64,000 nucleotides of DNA, taken from assembly GCF_023278565.1 (NCBI RefSeq), contig NC_064676.1, positions 2,108,001 through 2,172,000 of the forward strand, written 5' to 3'. The notes beneath the pieces were generated by a model that saw only the letters and a list, made by a program, of their open reading frames with translations, had not been told where the DNA came from and did no database searches. Numbering within the stretch: the first letter of the stretch is position 1; each line of letters opens with the position of its first letter. Made by a program: the position numbers and the translations under genes. Of this stretch, positions 1 to 11,704 are shown piece after piece. Source of the stretch: Colletotrichum lupini. Its lineage: Eukaryota; Ascomycota; Sordariomycetes; Glomerellales; Glomerellaceae.

Positions 1-3000
1 ATTAGCAAAGGCCTGGACGTGATCGTTGAGGACATGTCCTTTTCTGGCATCATGCAACTCAAGATCAAGCTACAAATCCCTTTCCCTCACATTGAAAAGG
101 TGGAGATGTGCTTTCTGGAAAAGCCCACGATTGATTACGTCTGCAAACCTCTCGGTGGTGAGACTTTCGGATTCGACATCAACTTCATTCCTGGACTCGA
201 GTCTTTCATCCTCGAGCAGATCCACGGCAACCTGGCTCCCATGATGTACTCTCCCAACGTATTCCCCATTGAAGTAGCCAAGATGCTGGCTGGAACCCCG
301 GTTGACCAGGCTATCGGCGTGGTTGCTGTTACTCTCCATGGCGCTCAGGGCCTCAAGAACCCGGACAACTTCTCTGGTTCGCCCGATCCGTATGCCGCCT
401 TGACCTTGAATCGCCGCCAGCAGCTTGCCCGCACAAAGCACGTCAAGGACACCGGAAACCCGCGCTGGAACGAGACTCACTACATCATCATCACTTCTTT
501 CAATGACTCTCTGGATATCCAAGTATTCGACTACAATGACTTCAGAAAACACAAGGAACTGGGCGTGGCATCGTTTGCTCTCGATCAGGTCGAAGAACTG
601 GCTGTTCACGAGAATGAAGTCCTTGAAGTCATTGCAGACGGCAAGGCTCGAGGTCAGCTCTCCTGCGATATCCGATTCTTCCCAGTCATGGAGCCCAAGA
701 AGTTGGAAGACGGCAGCTTGGAGCCTCCGCCGGACTCCAACACTGGTATTCTCAGATTCACAGTGGAGCAGGCTAAGGATTTGGATGGCACCAAGAGTCT
801 TGTCGGTCTTCTCAACCCTTACGCTACTCTGCATCTCAACGGCCGAGACGTCCACTCTACAAAGAAGCTAAAGAGGACCAATAACCCGATCTGGGATAAT
901 GGCTCGAAGGAGATGTTGATTACTGACAAGAAGAACGCTAAACTCGGAGTCACGATCAAAGACGACCGCGATCTTACTGGCGACCAGGTCATCGGCAAGT
1001 ACCAGATCAAACTCGAGGACATGCTGGAGTGCATGGGCAAGAGCCAGGAGTGGTTCCATCTCTCTGGCGTCGCGACCGGTCGCGTAAAGATGATGGCTCA
1101 ATGGAAGCCGGTTGCTCTTTCTGGTGTAGTCGGTGGAACGGGAGGTTACGTCACCCCGGTTGGTGTTATGCGTTTCCACTTCAAGAACGCAAAGGACCTT
1201 CGCAACTTCGAGACTCTCGGCAAATCCGACCCCTACGTGCGCGTTCTTCTCTCCGGCATTGAGAAGGCTCGCACAGTTACCCATAAGAACACTCTTGATC
1301 CCGACTTTGATGAGGTTCTCTACGTCCCAGTCCACTCGGCTCGCGAGCGTCTTACGCTCGAAGTCATGGACTCTGAGAAGATGGGCAAGGATCGCAGTCT
1401 TGGTTTGATTGAAGTATTCGCTGGCGACTACATCTCGCAAGCTGAGAACGGCGAGTACAACGTTCACGATCAGAAGAAGATGTTCCAGGGTGGTCTGCAG
1501 CTTCATGGCAAGGGCATCGCAAAGGGTGTTCTGACCTACACGGTATCCTTTTTCCCTTGTCTCAATGTTGCCGACCCCGAAGATGAGGAGGAAGAGGCTG
1601 AGGCGGCTGCAGCTGCGAAGGCGATCGAGGATGCTCCGCGATCGTCAGAGGCCGGTAAATTCAGCAGCTCCATGGAGAAGAAGACCGAAGAGAAGAAGGA
1701 CGGAGCCGAGTTGGAAATCAGTCCGCCAAAGACACCAGTCACTCCTGTCTCCCCTACTATGCCCAGGAAATCCAAGGATGAGAGCGGCCCGCCTAAGATT
1801 CGGCTGTCCCCTCAGGAGCTTCTGAAGTATGAGTCTGGTCTCTTGATCTTCAAGCTCATGGAAGCGGAGATGCCTGAGCACAACACACACTTGGAGGTCT
1901 GGGTCGACGACATGGCCTTCCCTTCGTATACCTCGTCTGCCGCCAAGCACAAGAAGCACGCATTTGATGAAATTGGCGATTGTTTCATCCGAGAGCTCGA
2001 CTTCTCTCGTCTTACACTCAAGGTCCGTGAGAAGGGCGACAAGGTAGAGGGCAGCGACAAGGACAAGGACCACACCATCGCCAAGCTGCAGGGAAACACT
2101 TTGGACACGCTGAAGCAGTGCCTGGTGAGTTTTTCCATCTCCTGGAAACATGACAAATTGCTAACCAGTTTTAGAACAACCCCACGACTCTCAAGTTGAA
2201 AGACAAGGAAAACCGGCCCAGCAGCGTCAAGGTCAGCCTCAAGTATATTCCCGTCAAGATGCAGCTGGATCCGAGCGAAAGTATCAACAACATGGGTACA
2301 CTCCGCGTCGATGTTTTGGATGCCCAAGACCTACCGTCAGCCGACTCAAATGGCAAGAGCGATCCTTACTGCAAGTTTGAGCTCAATGGCGAGGATGTGT
2401 ACAAGACCAAGGTTCAGAAGAAGACGCTGCACCCTGCCTGGAACGAATTCTTTGAGGTTCCCGTCCCATCGAGAACGGCTGCCAAATTCAAGGTCACTGT
2501 GTGGGACTACGATTTCGCCGACAAGCCCGACTTCCTTGGAGCTGCCGACATCAACCTTGAGCAGCTGGATCCCTTTAGACCTAGTGAGAGTCGACTAATT
2601 CTGGATGGAAAGTCGGGCACAGTCAGATTGAGGATGCTTTTCCGGCCCTCGTATGTCACTCGCACTCGCCAGGGCACCTCTACCTTTTCCGGAACATTCG
2701 CGGCGCCTGGGAGAATCGTCACTGGCATTGCTGGAGCACCCATCAAAGTTGGCAGCACCGTTGGTCACGGCGTGGGCAAAGGTGCCTCGTTCCTCAAGCG
2801 TGGTTTGTTTTCCAGAAAGGAGGATGACGCAGATGGTGCGTCGTCTAGTTTCAACGATATCCCGACCATTGTCGAGAATGGAGGCAGCCCTCCTGGACCG
2901 ACACCTGGCCTCGGACTCAAGCGAGCAACTGGATTCTCCACATCGGATGGGAGTGAATCTCCCGATACGCGACCGGGCACCTCCAATGGCTCTACACTAG

Positions 3001-3503
3001 GAGGTCACGCGCGGAAACAGAGCAACGGGGCCGCTTCTGTTCACAGCTTGAACCCAGGTTCCCCTGGCTCAGGAAGCGCCTCTTTCACCGTCGTGTCTGC
3101 TACGGGATTCCCTCCCTCAACCGACTTGTACATCACCATCAACCAGTTGACGCCCAAGCCCAAGGCAATTGGCAAGACCAAGCACCATAAGGACGCCACT
3201 GGTTTCTTCCGATTCAACGAGACTTTCAAGACCACATGCACACCCGATACCCAATTCAAGATCGAGGCCAAGGGCGAGCACACCCTCAGGAGCGATGACG
3301 ACCTGGGCGAAGCCCTTTACTTCGTCGATGAAACCGGAACTGGAGCCGAGAAGGAGATCAAGGTTGGAAGCGGAACGGTCATTATGAAGAGTACCTTCGT
3401 CGCATCAGCCAGCACCTTGGACCCTGACAGCCCCAAGTCGATTGTTCGCCGCAGCTTCATGAGCAAGCGTGAGAGTCGCAGCAGAGAGGGAACACCGAGC
3501 TAA
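1..3503 (+). CDS. Tricalbin-like protein, SMP and multiple C2 domains (5' end outside window)
   Basis: Coding exons are <1..2124 and 2175..3503. The 50-bp intron has a GTGAGT donor and TTTTAG acceptor and is phase 0. The window holds about 1,150 residues and the start lies upstream. Residues 1 to about 100 read as the end of an SMP lipid-transfer domain. C2 domains follow near window residues 105, 249, 387, 610 (degenerate) and 748. The last has the fullest acidic Ca2+-loop set (NGKSDPY and WDYDFADKPDFLG), so it is the best Ca2+-binding candidate. An acidic/Ala stretch precedes the fourth C2, and a Ser/Gly-rich tail ends the protein. Tricalbins tether cortical ER to the plasma membrane and move lipids at contact sites, which is family knowledge. 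The upstream hairpin membrane anchor cannot be seen here. Confidence in the family is high; which tricalbin paralogue it is remains open. Confidence 0.93.
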
Positions 3504-4287
3504 TTGATTTGGTTCCAGCTCGTGTGTCGAACCTCGTTTCTGGACCGTAATTGTTTTTTTCATACGTCCTTTTCCTTTGATAACAAAAAGCTTTTTGAAC
3601 TCTTTCAGATACCTTGGATGTTGCCCAACAAGCTGGCGATTACCATCCACTAATGAGTCTTTCCATTTTTTCTTCTCATTTTATTTTGTACTGGAGGGCG
3701 TAGTCGGAGGCTTTGGGGAGACGGTCGGATAGGGCGTGGACGGGTGGTAGAGAGAGCAGGGCAAACAGGTCCATAGCTTCTTGTACCTGAGTTAAGATGC
3801 AATTCAAGCTATCCAATTTCACTGAGCCAGCTTTATACGCTTTTATGCTACATCAGCCTCAAAGCCTTGCACCGTGTCTTAATGCTCGAATTTAGGTCAA
3901 ACATCAGGAATCTCTTTTCATCATCTTTCGCCTTGTTTGTAAAGTAGGGACTCAGCCAGCCAACCTGGAACGTTTCCTTTAGAGACTCGGACAGCGGACA
4001 GCGGGACGGCGAAAAGAGCCACCGTAGCCGAGAAATTTTCAGTGGACCCCGAGTGCATTGTGGCTGGCGCGCGCACCTTTAGCTCACTACTTGCTTGCAC
4101 GTACTGTTGTAAGCTCTACGAAATCCCAAATACCAAATAATTATTTCCTTCACTAGGCATCCATTGGAGCTCAATCGGCCCCCCCCTTAGCTACAGAACC
4201 CTCGAATGACGCCTTCGAATCACCCTCTTCACGCGACTTTGCAATAACTCTGACTTTCCCGGGCCGAAAGCCCTCCCGCTGCCCAAG
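3504..4287. other. Intergenic: tricalbin 3' flank and PRP4 promoter
   Basis: No coding region is supported. The T-rich stretch just after the tricalbin stop (about 3550-3690) suits a 3' UTR. The second half is presumably the PRP4 promoter and leader, and it includes a short C run at about 4179-4186. Confidence 0.6.
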
Positions 4288-5853
4288 ATGATGCACCCTT
4301 CACGACAAGCCTACGTCGAGGAGGCAATGGACGAGGATCGAGGTATCGCGCTGGAGGACGTCCCCGTCGACCACGACTACGAGATTCCCTCCGCATTTGC
4401 CGGCGCCGCGCCTGAGAAGACGTCGGCCGTCCTGGCGCAGATGGAGAGGAAGAAGCTGGCGGCGAGTATCGCGGTGCCCACAGACGACAACCGGGTGCGC
4501 ACAAGGCTCAGAGAGATGGGCGAGCCGATCACGCTCTTTGGCGAGGGCAAGCCCGAACGCAGAGACCGCCTCCGGAACCTGCTGGTTACCCAGCTGCTGG
4601 CCAACCAGCAGGAGATGGATGGCATCGAGAACGGCGACATCACAATGGAGGACGCCGAGGATGAGGACGAGGACGAGCAGGACGAGGAGTTTTACACACC
4701 CGGCGGCCAGGCCCTGCTGCAGGCACGCATCGATATCGCAAAGTACTCCCTGCCGAGGGCGCGGCGGCGGGTGCAGTTTCAAAAGGCCGAGTCTACGATC
4801 CCGTTGCGTACACACGTCAAGTTCCGGAAACAGATCAAGGAGAAGCTGGATGGCTTCGAGCTCCAGGGCAGTCAGACGGCCGGCGAGAGACACGTCAGCA
4901 TGACGAGATTATCGCCAAACGGAGAGCTCGTTGCCGTGGGGAACTGGGGCGGAGCGCTCAAGCTCATTGAGATCCCGAGCATGGAGACCCAGATGAATCT
5001 CCGAGGACACACACAAAAGATTAGCGGTATCTCATGGTACCCGGGGTCCACGCTACCCGAGGCCAACGTGTCACCCGATACCGTGAACCTCGCTTCCGGC
5101 GGAGCTGAGGGCTTGGTCCACCTGTGGTCTCTGAACAAAGATACCCCCCTTTCGACCCTGACGGGCCACGGCGGCAGGGTATCCCGCGTCGAGTTCCACC
5201 CTTCCGGCCGATATCTGGCATCGGCCTCAGACGACACGACGTGGAGGCTCTGGGACGTGGAAACGACGGCGGAGCTACTGCTGCAAGAGGGCCATTCCAG
5301 GGGCGTCTACGCCGTCAGCTTCAACGCCGACGGCTCCCTCCTGGCCAGCGCGGGCCTGGACAGCATCGGCCGCATCTGGGATCTGCGGTCCGGCAGGACG
5401 GTCATGATTCTCGACGAGCACATCCAGCCCATCTACGCGCTCGACTGGGGTTCCGACGGCCACAGGGTGCTGTCGGGTTCGGCCGACGGCTGGGTAAAGT
5501 GCTGGGACGTGCGCAAGGTGCAGCGGACGGCGAACCTCGGCGCGCACGCCAAGGCCGTCTCGGACGTGCGGTGGTTTCGGGGCCTGGACGACCCGATCGA
5601 CGGCCACCCGCCCGGCCCCGACGAAAAGGGCGCGCAGCAGCCCAAGAAGGCGGGCACGTTTTTCGTCTCTGGCGGGTTCGACGCAAAGATTAAAATCTTC
5701 TCGGCCGACAACTGGGGGTTGGTGCAGACGCTCAGCGGGCACTCCGGGCCGGTTGCCAGTGTCGATGTTAGCAGGGACGGCAAGTGGATTGTCAGCGGTG
5801 GCCACGACCGGACGGTCAAGCTCTGGGGCCGGAATGATGGCGAGGGAGTCTAA
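4288..5853 (+). CDS. PRP4: U4/U6 small nuclear ribonucleoprotein Prp4 (WD40)
   Basis: Single exon, 521 aa, close to the human orthologue's length. After a short acidic N-terminus there is a Prp4/SFM-type splicing-factor segment (about residues 65-115, with [20 protein letters not shown]). A strongly acidic stretch (about 120-135) and a basic linker follow, then about seven WD40 repeats from residue 200 to the end, with clear GHxGxV...WD signatures such as [10 protein letters not shown] and [10 protein letters not shown]. Prp4 binds Prp3 in the U4/U6.U5 tri-snRNP and is needed for nuclear pre-mRNA splicing (family knowledge). Two ATG codons are adjacent at 4288 and 4291; the first is used here. 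The gene converges on the threonine aldolase gene with 141 bp between the stops. Confidence 0.95.
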   Translation: MMHPSRQAYVEEAMDEDRGIALEDVPVDHDYEIPSAFAGAAPEKTSAVLAQMERKKLAASIAVPTDDNRVRTRLREMGEPITLFGEGKPERRDRLRNLLVTQLLANQQEMDGIENGDITMEDAEDEDEDEQDEEFYTPGGQALLQARIDIAKYSLPRARRRVQFQKAESTIPLRTHVKFRKQIKEKLDGFELQGSQTAGERHVSMTRLSPNGELVAVGNWGGALKLIEIPSMETQMNLRGHTQKISGISWYPGSTLPEANVSPDTVNLASGGAEGLVHLWSLNKDTPLSTLTGHGGRVSRVEFHPSGRYLASASDDTTWRLWDVETTAELLLQEGHSRGVYAVSFNADGSLLASAGLDSIGRIWDLRSGRTVMILDEHIQPIYALDWGSDGHRVLSGSADGWVKCWDVRKVQRTANLGAHAKAVSDVRWFRGLDDPIDGHPPGPDEKGAQQPKKAGTFFVSGGFDAKIKIFSADNWGLVQTLSGHSGPVASVDVSRDGKWIVSGGHDRTVKLWGRNDGEGV

Positions 5854-5994
5854 GGGAGATGATTTGGTTTTAGAGACAGACGGAGACACCGACTCCTGTA
5901 GAACAATAAGATACCCCCTTCCGAGTTCAGTCAACTCGCCAACTCCCGTCGAACCAGATTTTGAAGCATCGCCTCAAAGTTCATGAAAGACCAT

Positions 5995-7301
5995 CTATAA
6001 CCTCGCCTTGGGCGATCCACCAACCCCATCAGACGCCCCCCGAACCCTCCCAAGAACCTCGTCCATCACATCCCCCAACGCCCTCATCGCGCTCTCCCCA
6101 ACCTGGTGATGCAACACGACCCTCTTCCCATCCAACTTGATCCCCCTCCGCCTCCCAGCCTCATTCCACCGCTCCAAACCCACACCGCAACCCCGGAGAT
6201 CCAACCAGACCATATTCGTCTCGACAGGCTTTAGCAGGACTCCGCCCCGGGAAACCCACATCCTCCCAACCTCAGCCGCCATCGCCCGGCTCCTCCCCAG
6301 CACGCCCCGAGAGTCTCGGTTACCCGGGCCGAAATTCTCTAGAACGGCCTGCCGCGCCGCGGCGGCGAGGACGCCGGCCTGTCTCATCCCGCCGCCTATA
6401 CTCTTGCGTATCCTCCGCAGACGCTTGATCAGCTCCGACGAACCCAACACCATGGCGCCCATCGGCGCGGCGAGGTTCTTGCTGAAATCTAGGGTTAGAA
6501 CGTCGCAGCACCGTCCGAATTCTTCTAGAGTGCCCGCGCCCGCGGAAACGGCCTCCCAGAGCCGCGCGCCGTCCACGTGTACGCCGATCCCCCTCTCCCT
6601 AGTCCACCCTCTGATCCTCTGCAGCTCCGCGAGCGGCACGACGACGCCGGAGGACGTGTTCTCGATGCTCACCACCCGCGTGGGGCATTTATGTACGTCG
6701 TCCGTCACGACGGCATGTTTCTCGACGTCTTCTAGGGTCAGGTACAACCCGTTGCGCGGGCGGATGCCCTGGATCGTGGCGCCCGAGAGGTGTGCTACGC
6801 CGCCGGCTTCCCAGTGGATTATGTGCGCGGAAGCGTCGGCGAGGACGGCGTGGGGCGGTTGGGTTAGGAGGGTGCGGAGGGCGAGTTGGTTCGCCATTGT
6901 GCCGGTGGGGACGAAGGCTGCGGCGGCGTGGCCGCAGGTTCTCGCGAGCGAGGTTTCGAAGGCGGTGGTTGTGGCGTCTTCTGCGTAGACGTCGTCGGAG
7001 AGGGTTGTTTGGGATATTGCGGTTAGCATTGTTAGGGAGGGGGTTGTTATTACGTCGCCTAGGGGAGGTTAGTGGTATTTCTCTCCCTCTCTCTCTCTCG
7101 CGCTTGCGCGCGGTCGAGAGAGATGAACATTCGGGTGATTGGGAATAGAATGAAGACGAAGATGAGGGTTTTGCATGGGCTGGCGTAGAAAGGAGGACTG
7201 AGAGGGAAAGGGGGGTTCGACTCACTCCTGAAGTCGGACGCGGCGCCGGTTTCTTGGGGCGAACCCCAGAGGATAGGGGTGTTCTCGTCGTCGGGCATCA
7301 T
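5995..7301 (-). CDS. GLY1: Low-specificity L-threonine aldolase, PLP-dependent
   Basis: Two exons on the minus strand: 7301..7226 and 7058..5995. The 167-bp intron (donor GTGAGT, acceptor CCTAG) splits a Ser codon and rejoins the family's N-terminal FRSDVITTPS motif exactly. The product is 379 aa, the normal size. The PLP-binding lysine lies in LDFSKNLAAPMG, and HVDGARLWEA is the conserved cofactor-site segment. The enzyme cleaves threonine or allo-threonine to glycine and acetaldehyde in the cytosol (family knowledge). ATG codons are adjacent at 7301 and 7298. The gene is divergent from the MFS transporter, with the RIP-mutated island in the space between them. The intron contains a CT/GA-rich stretch near 7080-7095. 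Confidence 0.92.
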
Positions 7302-8319
7302 AGTGAGGAATTCCAGCAGATCTTTAGATGCCGAAGGACGGTGTATAAATTGCTAGTCTTGATGAAATCACGGCGAGTTTCTAGAGCATTTCCTGTATGA
7401 AAACTATCAAGCCGAAGCAATGCCGTGGTGGAACCAGGAATCAGGCAACACGGGCAGTTTGGCAGTTGCTTGCAAGTGCGTCCGGCAAGCGCTGTCCAGG
7501 TCTTGCAGGGACTATGTTAACAAGGACGCCCCTCAGAGGCAAGACGATCTCATCTCAGCCGGATTGGAGATGTTATCACGAGACACCTACGTTTAGATCT
7601 CTTGCCGCCTTACAATCTGAGCCGAGGAAAGGAACATCACCACCCCATCCGAACTCATTGTGGCGTTTCTAGAAGGATTCGGGTTGAGGCTGTCGAGCAC
7701 ACAATCCTCTGTCAGCCGCGCGCGCGGGAGGGGCATCCAGACGGGAAACGGCATGGCGTATGTATGTATGTATGTAAGTGAGAGATGCCATGCAGTCAGC
7801 TCAGGGCCCATCGCAATCACGTCGCCCCAGGTCTGTCAAATCAGCGATATAACCATCCTCAAGAGGAAACGAGAGAAGGCTAGTGAACATTCTAGGTCAG
7901 CTAAACAGGTCGATTCTAGAAGGTATGCTCGATATGCCTCGGGCTCGGCTCCAGCCCCAAGTAGATCATCGAGGTTCAATGCCGTGATGTGTATCAGTGA
8001 TTGGACCGTTGACGCGACGTCGGCCTCCAAGTGCTTACGGCAGATGTAACCCGTCTAGGATCTCACATGCAGCAAATAGTCTGCTTCTCCTTTTGATCCT
8101 TTAATCACCATGGGCTTTCATTTTGGTGATTTGTAGCAGCATTCACGATCTCCAGACGGGCTTCTTGGATCTCTTGGAAGGGGAACTTAGAGGCTGAGCC
8201 TTTTTTTTGCTCGCTTGCTTTCGCCTCTTCGGGATTAGCTGGGCATTTGTTGGCATTGTAGGATTTGTATTGAATATGTATTTGTTTTTGTTTTTTTTTC
8301 TGCCTTTGCTGGTTGCTCG
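7302..8319. other. Intergenic, no gene seen
   Basis: Normal base composition and only short frames without recognisable protein character. It contains a GTAT tetranucleotide run at about 7758-7775. It is presumably the threonine aldolase promoter plus the flank of the AT-rich island. Confidence 0.5.
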
Positions 8320-9270
8320 GGCGGTTCTTAATATCGATTATATAGTATTAATATATAATATTAATAGATACTCCTACTATCTTGATAGACTATTTTTTTT
8401 AGATTTTCTAACTTTTTAACTTTCCCTCTTATAAAGTTTATAACTATGGATTATTAATAATAATATTGGGCGCCCGACGCTATTACTTTATAAGCTTATA
8501 CCTACTTAGCTAAGTTTACTACCCTTTAGGTAATAATAGCTTATAATAATATAGTATTAGAGATACCCTCGTTACTGTCGTTAAGAATGATACCGACCTT
8601 TTTATTATTAATATATACTTTTAACTTCGACTCGTATATATATATATATATTTATTACTTCGTTTCTTTTATTAAAATCGAAAAACGCTACTTCCCTCGC
8701 CGTTTATTACTATTACCCTATTACTATTACCTTATTACTATCGCCCTATCGCTATTACCCTATTGTTATTATTATTATTATTACTATTAAATTATCTATT
8801 TTAAATATATACTATTAAAATACTAAAATACGTAGTTATTATTAACCCCTAGGGCTTCTTTAATAGCTAGAAATTTAATTTTATAAATATTATACTAAAG
8901 GACCCCGAACTATAGTACGGCCGTTTTAAGGAATACGGATTAAATACTATTAACTTAAAAATTAAAAAAATATATATTAATATAGCTATTATTTTAATAA
9001 GTATTTAGTTTATATAATATAGTAGCCTTAAAATACCTAACTAACTCTAGAGTACTATTAATACTCTAAAAACGTAGCATAAGAGTAAGTTAAAAAAGAT
9101 TAAAAAGGATATTCTAAAATTATTAAATAAGGTAGAAAGTAGGGGGTAGTTTTTGGCTATTCGGAGGGCGATTAATATATTATAGCGGGATCGTTAGTAT
9201 TTAGTAACGGCTACGGCCAGCTATTATTAGTTATAAAGTTTATTACGTAATAAAGATACTTAATATTGAC
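8320..9270. mobile_element. AT-rich RIP-mutated repeat remnant
   Basis: Composition changes abruptly to very AT-rich DNA dominated by TA, TAA and TTA, and returns to normal at about 9270. CpA and TpG dinucleotides are almost absent for several hundred bases (nearly all of 8590-9230), while CpG is still common. This is the footprint of repeat-induced point mutation, which changes CpA to TpA in duplicated DNA during the sexual cycle of many ascomycetes. An AT run lies at about 8634-8650 and a CTATTAC-like degenerate repeat at about 8705-8785. No terminal repeats or target-site duplications could be recognised, so the element class is unknown. Confidence 0.8.
8820..9264 (+). pseudogene. RIP-decayed coding frame of an unidentified repeat element
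   Basis: In the frame starting at 8820 every in-frame stop up to about 9264 is TAG or TAA (about 13 of them) and none is TGA. That is the pattern expected if they were CAG or CAA before CpA-to-TpA mutation. Reading those stops as Gln gives about 148 codons of protein-like sequence, rich in Lys/Leu/Ile, with stretches such as LKDPEL and KIKKDILKLLNKVESRG. It looks like the C-terminal part of a repeat-encoded protein; TGA appears only at the end, near 9272. The family was not recognised. It is a broken remnant with no intact product. Confidence 0.5.
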
Positions 9271-9682
9271 CCTAATAGACCAGCTTGCTCGTAAAGGCGA
9301 AGATGGCCCCCAATGAGGCGGACCGGACCCCAAAGGGGTATTGAACATGTATATGACTAAGAATATGAGAAGGAGGAGGATATGTTCTCTTGGCCTAACG
9401 TGTGTGTCTGTTGAACAGAAAAGACCGATGCCTTGTCTTCGATCAGCGGTGTGGGATATAAGCCGGTAGCCGGAAGCATAACGCAGACCCAAAAGAAAGG
9501 GGGAGAAATACAGACGATGGTACTCTGCTGGCGTTTATTCTACGATTCTCCTCTTCAACCATATTCCTTTCCTCTCGTCCCTTTCCTATACCCACCCACC
9601 TAGACTATGCTCACCTCTCATCTATAGCGTTCATCCCCTCGTCCCCTTTCCCCCTCCCACCTTACGCCGGACGCCCCCAGCC
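9271..9682. other. Intergenic: MFS promoter, possible unmutated element edge
   Basis: Normal-composition DNA between the AT-rich island and the transporter start. The last 150 bp before the ATG are CT-rich, typical of a fungal promoter/leader. The 9271-9500 part could be an end of the ruined element or unique flank; the sequence alone does not decide. Confidence 0.4.
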
Positions 9683-11704
9683 ATGGTCCTACAGAGCCAC
9701 GACGCCCAGGAGCCGACCGGGTTTCCCGATGTCAAAGCCCTCGCCGCCGCTGCCGTCTCCTCCTGCGCCGTCGTCGAGGACACGAAGGCGGGTACGTATA
9801 CGGATGAGAACGCCGTCCTAGCAAGGTACGGACTCGAGAGGCGCGCCGACGGCTTCGTCAACTGGCAGCGGGACTGTGCTACGCACCCGCGGAACTGGAC
9901 TACCAGACGGAAGGCGTTTGATACCACAGTCATCATTCTGTTTGAGCTGTACACGTGAGAGAGAGCCTTTTTTCTTCTTTTTTTGTATATGTTTTCCGTA
10001 GCTGACAGGTTGAAAAGTACAATTATAAGTACAACTGGAGTATGTAATCACACCACCTTACCTTGTCTTATATTGCCTACTCCCCATCTCTGTCGAACCG
10101 TACCGAGATAATCCGTGTCGCGGCAGGAACCGAGCAGCGTGGGGGTGTTCGTTGCTACACCAAAGTTCCCTATACTTACCTTACACAACAATGTCAACCT
10201 ACCCATCAAATACAGAACCAAAGACAGAATGATATGCTAACAAGGCTCTGCCCCTACACAGGCCGTCGCCGCAACCGAGGCGGCTCCAGACTATGGTCTC
10301 AGTCGTCAGGTATCCCTGGTGGGCTTCACCCTAATGTAAGCTTCTCTCTCTCCCCCTCCTTCCCAGTTCTCCTGGAAAAGAAGTCCTGACGGACAACAAT
10401 AATAGGTACCAGCTAGGCCAAGCAATAGGCGGCTTCCTCATCCCCCCCTTTTCCGAGCTCTTTGGCCGCCGCCTCCCCTACCTCATCTCCTGCGCCGCTT
10501 TCTGCCTCGCGAGCCTCCTCACCGGCCTAGTCCGCGATCCCGCAGCCGTCTACGCAGGGCGTTTCGCAGCGGGGCTCGCCTCGGCCGTGCCGTCCGTCGT
10601 CATCGCCGGTAGCGTGGAGGACATGTTCAACACGAAGCAACGGGTCTGGATCATTGTCCTCTGGAACGCGGGGACAACGGTCGGCTTGTGCTTCGGCCCC
10701 GTCTACGCCGCGTATATTTCGCAAGCGGTCGGGTGGCGGTGGGTCTTCCACAGCGCGGCCGTCGTGACGGCGGTGCTGTTCCTGGCCATGTTTGGGATCA
10801 GGGAGAGCCGGCCTAGTATCCTGCTGGGGGCCATTATCAAAAAGATTCAGAGGGAGAGGACCACGATGCGACAACTGTCGTGGCATAACCCGGACGAGGC
10901 GCGCGACTGGCGGGCCCTGGTCCGGATCAGCGTTCTTCGACCGGGCAAGATCTTGCTCACGGAGCCGTTGGTCGTTATGGTGGCGCTCATCTCGGCGTCG
11001 TCGTGGGGCATGATTTACCTTTTTACCGAGTCGCTCACCGTGGTCTACGTCTCGCTCGGGTTCACCAAGACGCAGGCGTCGTTGCCGTTCCTGGCCATCG
11101 CCGTCGGCGTCGTCTTCACGTTCCTCCCTCGTCTGTGGGATATGAAGGTCGTCCGAGACTGCCAACGAAAGCAGATTCCCATCCAGCCGTGAGTTTACTC
11201 ATGTATTCCTCCTATACGTTCATCGAGATCTCTCAATGCTAACCTCCCTTGACCAGAGAGGACAAAATCATCGGCTTCGCGTTCGCCGCCCCGGCACTCG
11301 CCATCGGGCTGGCGTGGTTCGCGTGGACGGTCCCACCCCTGGTGCCGGGCGTCCACTGGGCGGTGCCCATGGCGTCGCTCGTGCTCGTGGGCTTCGCGGT
11401 CAACGAGACGGCGCACACTTTGAGCGGCTACCTCGCGGACTCGTACCTGCTCTACTCGGCGTCGGCGTTCTCGGGTCTCGCGCTCGTGCGGGCCGTCGCG
11501 TCGGGGCTGATGCCGCTGGTGGCGCACGAGATGTACGCCGGGCTGAACGCGAACTACGCGGGCACGATACTGGCAGGGCTGGCGGCCGCGTTCTGCGTGA
11601 CGCCGTGGGTGTTTTTCCGGTTCAGCAAGAGGTTGAGGCAGAGGAGCCCGTTTGCGCGGTTTAGTCTGGAGACGCACTACCTGACCAACGTAGAAGATAA
11701 TTAG
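9683..11704 (+). CDS. Major facilitator superfamily transporter (DHA1-type, multidrug-like)
   Basis: Five exons: 9683..9954, 10018..10039, 10262..10335, 10406..11188 and 11257..11704, giving 532 aa. Exon 2 is a 22-nt micro-exon that restores the TTIISTTG segment of the first membrane helix. An acceptor 9 nt upstream (exon 10009..10039) keeps frame and is possible, but the GCTGAC branch site at 10001-10006 favours the later one. The protein has a hydrophilic N-terminus of about 80 residues and about 12 membrane helices. The loop 2-3 signature is SELFGRRLPY, and a central loop follows helix 6. DHA1-family proteins at the plasma membrane export drugs, toxins or small metabolites by proton antiport (family knowledge). 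The substrate is unknown. The gene sits beside a RIP-mutated repeat. Confidence 0.88.

Noticed and set aside
9271..9500. Possible solo LTR at the edge of the AT-rich island
   Set aside because: No TG..CA ends, target duplication or second copy in the window could be shown.
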